A DNA stretch of 64,000 nucleotides from Cyclobacteriaceae bacterium (GTDB lineage Bacteria; Bacteroidota; Bacteroidia; Cytophagales; Cyclobacteriaceae), in assembly GCA_958296015.1 (NCBI GenBank), contig CATQIH010000007.1, positions 62,001 to 126,000 on the forward strand, given 5' to 3'. Made by a program: the position numbers and the translations under genes. The notes under the pieces are model-generated. The model was not told where the DNA came from, ran no database searches, and saw only the letters and a program-made list of their open reading frames with translations. Within the stretch, counting starts at the first letter, position 1. Each line of letters starts with the position of its first letter. This document shows, in pieces, positions 30,376-37,636 of this stretch.

Positions 30376-31509
30376 TTACTTTCCTTCTTCCTCTTTCACC
30401 GTATCACTGATAGCTTTCAGTAAGCTATCTTCACGCTTGTCTTCGCCCAGCACCCAGAACATGATGCCTTTCAGCCCGTGCTTTACAGCGTATTGGGTTT
30501 TCTTGGTTACCGACTCATCATTGTCGTATGTAGCAAACAACTGTTGATCGGCAGTATACCAGTAAGGAGCCTGTGCTACAGTGTCCCAATGGTATACAAA
30601 GCCAGGATGATCCCTGACAAACTGCTCGAACATGCTATATGAAACGGCCTGTTTGAACTTTCCGGCTTGATACAAGCCCTGATTTGTATCAATCACATTT
30701 TCCCAGACCCTTGCATAAAAGGCCGCACCGATCACCATCTTATCCAACGGCACACCCACAGCATCCAGATATTGCACGGCATGATCGGCAGACTCCACCT
30801 GATGTTCCGTAGAATACAGTGGAGTATGATGTCCGGTAACAGTGCTGTTGCCATTCACAAGGTCGTAGCTCATGATATTGACAAAATCTACCATCGGCAT
30901 CACTTCATCCCATGCGACAGATTTTTCCAGATATTTCTCAAATCCACCGGCAGCAAAGGTGATGATGGCTTTTTTGCCCAGCGTTTTTCTCAATACCCTG
31001 ACCAGTTCCGTAAAATGCTGCTTATCTTCCGGTGCAAAAAGATGTCCGGGATACCCTTCAATCGCGGGGTACTCCCAATCGAGGTCAATACCATCGATGC
31101 CAAACTGATCAAGCAGTGCTTTGGTAGACTGTGCGAATTCCTTTCTGCCTTTCTCCGTGGCAAACACAGGGGAGCAGGTTTCGCAGCCGCCCCAGCCGCC
31201 CAGTGAGAGCATCACTTTTAGTTGCGTATGCTCCTTTTTGAGGGATGCCAGATAAGCCAGCGAGACACTATCCTGTGCATTATCCAATGCTAGTTTGTTG
31301 CCTTTCAAATGCAAAAAACTATAGATGATATGTGTAAGCTGGCTCACAGTAGCTTCATCCAGCGGATCGGGCTGCCCGGTGTAGTAAGCGATCACCGCAG
31401 TCTTCTGGTTCTTTGCAGGAGGCTGTGCTATATGAATGCAGCCAAGAAAAGAAAAAACAATGACTGAAAACAGTAACGGCCTGATAAAATGCAACGTAAG
31501 AGAACTCAT
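30376..31509 (-). CDS. GH18 chitinase-like lipoprotein
   Basis: A 377-residue glycosyl hydrolase family 18 protein with lipobox FLGC (C24), so it is probably anchored at the outer membrane. The catalytic motif is DGIDLDWE (139-146, acid E146). SLGGW precedes it, and MSYDLVNG and the C-terminal GIMFWVLGED complete the barrel. It should cleave beta-1,4-GlcNAc chains such as chitin. A 31-bp repeat shared with the phoH-like gene lies 19 bases upstream. Confidence 0.92.
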   Translation of the reverse strand: MSSLTLHFIRPLLFSVIVFSFLGCIHIAQPPAKNQKTAVIAYYTGQPDPLDEATVSQLTHIIYSFLHLKGNKLALDNAQDSVSLAYLASLKKEHTQLKVMLSLGGWGGCETCSPVFATEKGRKEFAQSTKALLDQFGIDGIDLDWEYPAIEGYPGHLFAPEDKQHFTELVRVLRKTLGKKAIITFAAGGFEKYLEKSVAWDEVMPMVDFVNIMSYDLVNGNSTVTGHHTPLYSTEHQVESADHAVQYLDAVGVPLDKMVIGAAFYARVWENVIDTNQGLYQAGKFKQAVSYSMFEQFVRDHPGFVYHWDTVAQAPYWYTADQQLFATYDNDESVTKKTQYAVKHGLKGIMFWVLGEDKREDSLLKAISDTVKEEEGK

Positions 31510-31528
31510 ATAAAAATGTGTATTGAAG

Positions 31529-31559
31529 TATACTCAAACAAAATTGGTTTGCAAATTTA
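31529..31559 (-). repeat. 31-bp repeat, copy B, upstream of chitinase
   Basis: It is an exact reverse-complement match to 3919-3949. On the minus strand it begins with the -7-like TAAATTTG and ends 19 bases before the chitinase ATG. The flanking bases (ATACC, GG, CAAAA, GGGAAA) also resemble those before copy A. Confidence 0.7.
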
Positions 31560-31600
31560 CTTTCCCATAAACCTATTTTGCCTGGTATAAAGAGGAATAA

Positions 31601-32099
31601 TTATGCAAGCAATGGGAAATAACGCTCTTCCAGGATACGCTCGTGGTGTACCTGGTGCCCTGCCAGCACAAAGCCCAGCCCGAGTACAGAAATACGCACA
31701 CCATTGCAGGTACCTTCGGCCATGAGCATCCGGTCATCACAGCTTTCAAACAAGGCTATGCTGGATAGACGCACCGCCCTGAACTCCTCCAGCAGATCGG
31801 CTATCGTGCGCCGGTTGGCTACAGCGTGCAGATTAAAAAGGCCCTGATCATAACCAGGCAGTGTACTCTGGTCGTTTCTGGCAAAACGCAGGGCACGGTA
31901 AGCCTGCACCCGCTCATTGTCTATGATATGCTGCCACACTTCCTTCACCGTCCACTTGCCTTCTGCATACCGGAGGTCGGCAGGTATCGGGCAGTTCGTG
32001 TAAATGCTTTGTTAGCGCATCTACAATATCTATATCTTCGGCCAAGTTGATATAACGGTCGAAGAACTGCGGCATAGGATCAATCTTAGATCTTTTCAT
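31601..32099 (-). pseudogene. DinB-family protein, frameshifted
   Basis: A DinB/YfiT-like gene of about 166 codons from the ATG at 32099 (MKRSKIDPMP). The first part reads FFDRYINLAEDIDIVDAL to HLHELPDT; the reading frame then shifts near 31990, where DLRYAEGKWTVKEVWQHIIDNERV continues. A HQVHHERILEERYF end gives metal-binding histidines. DinB-type proteins act as thiol (bacillithiol-type) transferases. The single indel could be a sequence error. Confidence 0.75.
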
Positions 32100-32174
32100 A
32101 AGTGTTTGTTGTGGTAGAACATTATATAAGCAAGGTAATGCTTTTGTAAAGGGAAGTGTGATATAATCAGACAT

Positions 32175-32201
32175 AAAAAAGCCGCTGCAACATACAGCGG
32201 C
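32175..32201 (-). terminator. Terminator after the RhlE-type helicase
   Basis: On the minus strand GCCGCTG pairs with CAGCGGC around a seven-base loop, followed by a T-tract. It ends the helicase transcript. Confidence 0.85.
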
Positions 32202-32241
32202 CTGATAATATCAGACAAACAGCAACTTCACTGCTGATAGG

Positions 32242-33520
32242 TTAGCCCCTTTGCTGGCGCGAACTGCTATGCCATTTCCTCTTGTTGTTGCTGTTACCGC
32301 CGGAAGTTCTCCCAGGCTTTCTGCTCTGCTGTTGCCTCGGAGCTACCCGGATCATGCACGGCCCATCGCCTGATCGCTCATAGGGTACGGGTGATCTTCG
32401 ATAATGGGTATCGTCTTATCGATCAATTTGTGGGATATCCGCACGTAGGCTTTTTCTTCGGCATCGCAAAAGGAGAAAGCCATGCCTTTGTTACCTGCCC
32501 TGCCGGTGCGACCTATCCTGATGTACATATGTTTCCGGCACATTAGGGATCTCGTAGTTGATCACATACGACAGCTCGTCTACATCGATACCACGGGCAG
32601 CAATATCAGTGGCTACCAGCACCTTGGTTTGTTTGTTCTTAAAATTGGTCAGCGCACGCTGGCGGGCATTCTGCGATTTGTTGCCGTGAATGGCTTCTGC
32701 ACGAATACCTTTTTTGCTAAGAAAACCGCACTACCTTATCCGCTCCGTGCTTGGTGCGGGTAAATACCAGGGCCGTATCAATATCGATGGCATCGTCTCG
32801 CAACACATGCAACAACAACTCCCCCTTGCTGGATTTGTCCTACAAAATATAACGCCTGCTGCACTGTATCGGCAGTTGAAGATGCAGGAGTAACTTCCAC
32901 CTGAGACGGATTTTTCAATATCGTACTGGCAAGTTCCACAATAGCCGGAGGCATGGTAGCGGGAGAAAAAAAAGCGACTGCCGACGGGCAGGCAACAGTC
33001 TGATCACCCGTTTTACATCGTGTACAAATCCCATATCCAGCATACGGTCGGCCTCGTCCAGTCACAAAATACTCCAGGTCTTGTAAGTTGATATACTTCT
33101 GGCTGATGAGATCGAGCAGCGGCCTGGTGTAGCCACCAGAACATCCACACCCCTACGCAGTTCGTCTGTCTGTGCTTTTTGGGAAACGCCGCCAAAGACA
33201 ACCGTATTGGCGAAGCCCGGTATATCTGCCATAAGCGGCAAAGCTCTCGTCGATCTGGATAGCCAGTTCGCGTGTAGGTGTCATTACCAGTGCCCTTGAT
33301 CTTTCTTTTGCTGTTTTATCTGTATTTTCATGCAACAATTGCAGTATAGGAATAGCAAAGGCAGCTGTTTTTCCGGTACCCGTCTGTGCGCAGCCAGTAA
33401 ATCTTTGTGTTGTAGCACAAGCGGAATAGCTTGTGATTGAATGGGTGTAGGGTTGGAATAACCCTCGTCTTTCAGAGCCTTTAAGATAGGCTCAATGATG
33501 TTTAAATTCTCGAATGACAT
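32242..33520 (-). pseudogene. DEAD-box RNA helicase (RhlE type), multiply frameshifted
   Basis: The frames together spell a RhlE-like helicase from ATG 33520 ([13 protein letters not shown]): [11 protein letters not shown] (Q motif), AQTGTGKT (Walker A), [22 protein letters not shown] (DEAD), the SAT region, TDIAARGID, and [12 protein letters not shown] basic tail ends near 32242. At least seven one-base shifts are needed, for example near 33396 (missing T), 32974 (A8 run), 32966 (GGG), 32840 and 32720. Most lie in homopolymers, and I found no substitution stop. Without the indels it would be about 425 residues, normal for the family. Confidence 0.85.
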
Positions 33521-33550
33521 AAATTGAATGTTAAAAGGCGGGCTGGTCAA

Positions 33551-33877
33551 ATGATAGCAAGAGCCTTTTGATCGTATAAAAGATGATATTATGATAGGCT
33601 AAATCAGCTAAAACGTAATATCAGCTGACAATTACTGATTGTAGTCAGTATGCAACAGCACAAAGATAGAATAGGTTTCCTGCAATACTATTTAATCGCT
33701 AAAAATAACTATTCATAAGCTATCACCCCCGTCCTCGCTTGTAGCAAGGGTGCACACATAGAGCGTTTCTAACGCTGCTAAACTCTTACTTTATTATCCC
33801 ATTCCTTACCACTATCCTGGTATGGCTCCTTTTTTAATTAACTCAAGTTGCGGGTAACATCTTATCTATCCAAACAA
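33551..33877. other. Intergenic region with palindrome remnants
   Basis: No gene is seen. Bases 33727-33778 hold two small dyads (CCTCGCT/AGCAAGG and AGCGTT-tct-AACGCT), similar in style to the longer palindromes elsewhere in the window. Confidence 0.4.
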
Positions 33878-34100
33878 CCTAGCGCAAGCGGTCGCTCAAT
33901 GCCGTCAACTTAAGGACTCACTGTCAGTCGCTCGCGTCCCGCGACCGAGCCGCCGGAGCGGTGACAATTATGAGAAGGCATCCTGCTTTCTGAGGCTGGC
34001 CGACGCGGCGCGGAAGCCTCAAAATAACCCTCACTCGGCAGGAGCCGAGCGAGTGATTATCCTTAAGTTGACAGCATTGAGCGGTCGCCTGCACTAGGGT
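33878..34100. repeat. About 223-bp inverted-repeat element
   Basis: Outer arms 33881-33916 and 34060-34095 match as inverted repeats at about 31 of 36 positions. Inside are further stems (CTCGGC-AGGA-GCCGAG, and GAGGCT/AGCCTC). It has no coding frame. It may be a MITE-like or other structured mobile element. Confidence 0.75.
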
Positions 34101-34134
34101 ATTAACAAAAATTATGGTCTACAACTTGGGTTAT

Positions 34135-34390
34135 ATAGATGTTATGGCCGCTCAACGCTCATGCATTGAGTACCTGTATAGATGTTATGGATGCTCAACA
34201 CGATTGAGTTGTGTACCCATACAGGTATTATGGATGAGCAACACGATCGAATCGAGTACGCATATAAGTGTTATGGATGGGCAACACGATCGAATCGAGT
34301 ACCCATAAAGGTGTTATGGATGGGCAACACATAGGTGTCGAGTACCCATAAAGGTGTTATGGGTGCTCAATATGTTTGTGTTGGGTGAGG
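34135..34390. repeat. 43-bp tandem repeat, six units
   Basis: The anchor GTTATGG or ATTATGG occurs at 34141, 34184, 34227, 34270, 34313 and 34356, exactly 43 bp apart each time. Unit sequences vary between copies, and most contain an imperfect dyad (ATGGGCA ... TACCCAT). The period is not a multiple of three, so it is not coding. It begins just after the inverted-repeat element and ends at the nuoL stop. Confidence 0.9.
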
Positions 34391-34397
34391 GGCGAGA

Positions 34398-36597
34398 TTA
34401 AAAGAGCAGTACCACCAGCATCCCGATCACGGCCAGCAGAGTGATGATAAAATAGGTTTGCACATTACCTGTCTGCATTGTACGGGCCAGTTTGCCGATC
34501 CAGCCTGCTACCTTTGCCAGCAAATTAACCATCCCATCTACTAACGTGCGGTCTGCAAAGGCCACAAGATGCGCGAGCACTACATTCATGATAGCCACAC
34601 TGTCTACTGCCCTGTCAATCACCTGCTTGGTCAAACCATGCAGTGAACGTAGCCAGCTTCATCACCGGGCGGATTACCAGCAACCGATAGATACGATCCA
34701 TATACCAGTGCTGAAAGGACAGCTTTGCAAAAAAGTTCTGATAGGGTACCACTGTATGGTATTGCTGTGCTGCTTTGCACTGTTGGCCGGAATATCAGGT
34801 AAGCCATCCCTGCACCTGATACTGCCAGGGCAATGGCGATGTAGGAAGCCGTATGATGCCAGGCATCTTTCAGCATAGCCAGTCTGTCAAGGTAGCTATA
34901 ATCTCCAGGCACCGCCAGCAGGGGGCGTAAAGATCACCTTGGTTACCCAACTGGCAGCACCGTCCCAGCGGATTCCAGGAATAGACAATACCCAGGAAAG
35001 AATGGCTAGAATAACCATAGGAATGCGCATGATCCAGGGCGACTCATGCAGCCGATAAAAACTATCCCTGGCGGAGGCAAACGCTTTGCTGGCCCTGAAG
35101 TCGCCAAAAAAGACCAGCAGTACCTGACGGCCCATATAAAAGGCCGTGAGCAACGATGTGGCAAAGGCCAGTACCACCACCAGGCTATGATACGTTAGCT
35201 GATGGTTGGATACGGCATCTGCCCAGGCCATTGATCTGTGCCAGAATTGCGTCTTTGCTCAAAAAACCGGGAGAACAGCGGCAACCCTGCCAGGGCCATC
35301 GCGCCACAAGGTACGTAGCAAAGGTCCAGGGCATCTTCCTGCGCAGTCCACCCATCCAACGCATATCCTGCGGGTCGAAGCGGGCTTTATCTGCTTCATC
35401 CAGGTCGGGGTTCTATGCCTTGCATGGCATGGATGATAGCACCTGAACCCAGAAAAAGGCAGGCTTTGAAGCTGGCGTGCGTGATCAGGTGAAACAACGC
35501 TGCATCGTAGGCCCCCCACTCCCATCGCCACCACCATGTAGCCCAGTTGCGAAATAGTGGAGTATGCCAACACTTTCTTGATTGATGTCGTGCTGCGACA
35601 AGGCTGCGATGGCCGCCATAAATGCCGTAACAGCACCGATGATGGCAATCACCGTGAGCGCGTCGCCGGTGAGCAGCACAAATACCTGCGCCAACAGATA
35701 TACCCCGGCAGCCACCATCGTAGCGGCATGGATGAGTGCGGACGCCGGTGTGGGTCCTTCCATCGCATCGGGCAGCCAGGTTTGCAATGGAAACTGTGCT
35801 GACTTGCCAATCGTACCAAAGAACAGCCCGATACCTGCCAGCGACAGCCAATAGGCCGGTGCCACATTCTCAAACACCGAGCCACCGGCGCGGAAGTAAG
35901 TAAGCCAGGTGCCGTTGCTGGTGAGCACCGACTGCTGCATCAGGCTTTCCAGCACCTGCAAATCCAGCGTACCAAACTGCGACCACAGGATCATCAGCCC
36001 TACCAGAAAGCCCGCATCCCCAATGCGGTTCGTCACGAATGCCTTCTTACCGGCATCCAGGGCGGCCTTCCGTTCGTTCCAGAAACCGATCAGCGCGTAA
36101 GAAGCAACGCCTACCAGTTCCCAAAAGACAAAGATCGTGAGCAGGTTATCCATCAGCACCACACCCAGCATGGCAAACGTAAAAAGGCCCAGCAAAGCAA
36201 AATAGCGCGTATACCCCTTATCTCCCTTCATGTATTCAATAGAGTACAGGTGTACCAGAAAAGAAATAATGGTGACAACCAGCAGCATCAGAGCTGTTTC
36301 TGTGTCAATCCAAAGACCGATGGTGAAGGGATAGGCGATCTGGCTATCGGCAATTGTAAACCAAATGGTACGGGTATGAAAAGTAACACCCTCCATCACC
36401 AGCGAGAGTATAAAGCCGGCAATGATGGCTGTTGCCAGATGTATGCCCGTAGCCAGCCATACCAGGGTACCGCCTCTGCGCCTGCGAAGCAGCATCAGCA
36501 GCACAAAGCTCAGAAACGGCATCAGCAGCATGATCAGTGCAAAAGCCGTCCCCAAGTTGAGCGGCAGGGTATTGTATAGTGAGGCGTAGTCTATCAA
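34398..36597 (-). pseudogene. nuoL: NADH-quinone oxidoreductase subunit L, multiply frameshifted
   Basis: The frames add up to a NuoL of about 733 residues: MPFLSFVLLMLLRRRR, then [58 protein letters not shown], and a C-terminus with RTMQTGNVQTY. NuoL is a proton-pumping membrane subunit of complex I. At least seven one-base shifts are needed, e.g. a G6 run near 35512, CCCC near 35410 and CCC near 35300. No other nuo gene lies beside it, which is unusual, so it could also be a NuoL-like subunit of another complex. Confidence 0.85.
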
Positions 36598-36613
36598 AGG
36601 TTATATGTATATC

Positions 36614-36828
36614 TTATTGCAAAGTACTTTTAATCTCTTGGTCAATCCTTGTGATCATGTCACGTAACAGGCTCCTAACCGCGGCCTGTGTCTCCACAGG
36701 ACGCTCGGAAGAGAGACACAAACCTCGGAATGAAAACTGTTATCTGCCAGAACTTCAGCTGCCTCTAATGTTTTGTAAGCAGATTCAATTCTATATGTTA
36801 CATAAGCTATCTTCTCCTGCTCCTTCAT
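36614..36828 (-). pseudogene. Possible HEPN-domain remnant
   Basis: On the minus strand an ATG at 36828 opens MKEQEKIAYVTYRIESAYKT and LEAAEVLADNSFHSE, which resembles the start of HEPN-domain proteins. A later frame ends in SLLRDMITRIDQEIKSTLQ before a TAA at 36614-36616. The family's RxxxxH nuclease region is not seen. It lies directly upstream of nuoL. The call is tentative. Confidence 0.35.
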
Positions 36829-36932
36829 ATGTCAAAAATATAAAAACCTGCTTGAAAATCAGTGACCCGCCTGCGATTAAACTTATCGAGGTTGTTACAG
36901 GTTGAATTATAGAACAAAACAGATATTTATTT

Positions 36933-37211
36933 ATGAAACAACCTGAAGACGTTAGAATACATCAATCTGTCGCCATTTTGGTAGATGGTAACAATATAGA
37001 AATCAGCCTGCACAACCTGCTGGGCAACGACGATTTTATGGTTAACTTTGATACCCTCATTCCCGAACTGCTGGGAAACCGCGGCCTTAATCGCCTGATC
37101 TATTTCAGAGAAGGAGAGAGCATTTCTCACAAAAGACAACTGCTTTGTATACAAATCCAACATGGGAAAACGTTAGTATTTGACAAATATAGCTTAAACT
37201 CATACTTTTAG
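36933..37211 (+). pseudogene. LabA-like NYN nuclease gene, truncated
   Basis: The first 65 residues fit the N-terminus of NYN/LabA-type RNase domains: QSVAILVDGNNIEISLH, then LIPELLGNRGLNRLIYFREG. The family normally continues with catalytic acids in a GDSDY motif, but here the frame ends after 92 residues in an unrelated tail. It is therefore probably a 3'-truncated gene. Confidence 0.6.
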
Positions 37212-37231
37212 GATATAAAATCATCCGTATC

Positions 37232-37462
37232 ATGAAGACAGTATCCCTAAAAATAGACGACTCAATCCTGGGCGAGACTGAAAAGATTCTTTCAGCTACC
37301 AAGCAGCCAAGAAATACATACATCAATGAAGCAATAGACCATTATAACCGGCTTCAAAAACGAATGATCCTTGAAGAAAAACTCAAAAAAGAATCCGATT
37401 TGGTGAAAAAAGATTCTATGACAGTACTTAAAGATTTCGAGGACATTGACTATGCAGGTTAA
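37232..37462 (+). CDS. Ribbon-helix-helix antitoxin (orphan)
   Basis: A 76-residue protein beginning MKTVSLKIDDSILGETEKIL, a ribbon-helix-helix DNA-binding pattern, with a charged C-terminal tail that would wrap a toxin. It overlaps the start of a mazF remnant by 11 bases, the usual antitoxin-toxin layout. It appears intact although its toxin is deleted, so it can still bind DNA or neutralise related toxins elsewhere. Confidence 0.75.
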   Translation: MKTVSLKIDDSILGETEKILSATKQPRNTYINEAIDHYNRLQKRMILEEKLKKESDLVKKDSMTVLKDFEDIDYAG

Positions 37463-37617
37463 GCAATTTGAAATATGGATAGCAGATTTAAATCCACGGG
37501 TTGGAACTGAACCGGGCAATAGATAATAAACGTTTGGTCAAAAAGATAGGTGACTTGCCAAATAATTTAATAGCTTCAGTCAAAGAAAATATCATCACTG
37601 TCATTGATTTAGAATAA
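37452..37617 (+). pseudogene. mazF: mazF-type toxin with internal deletion
   Basis: The first 23 residues (MQVKQFEIWIADLNPRVGTE...) match the MazF/PemK N-terminus. After PG the sequence joins, in another frame, a segment reading AIDNKRLVKKIGDLPNNLIA and ending VIDLE, a typical MazF C-terminus. About 55 central residues are missing, so the RNase fold is lost. Joining the ends gives a stop soon after the junction. It is most likely an inactivated toxin gene; misassembly is the alternative. Confidence 0.8.
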
Positions 37618-37636
37618 CCTGTAACCCCTAACCTGA

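Noticed and set aside
34114-34308. 64-codon frame over the tandem repeat
   Set aside because: It follows the 43-bp period, which is not a multiple of three, so the repeats are read in different frames; the peptide looks random.
34135-34390. CRISPR array
   Set aside because: Repeats are contiguous and diverged, there are no unique spacers, and no cas genes are in the window.
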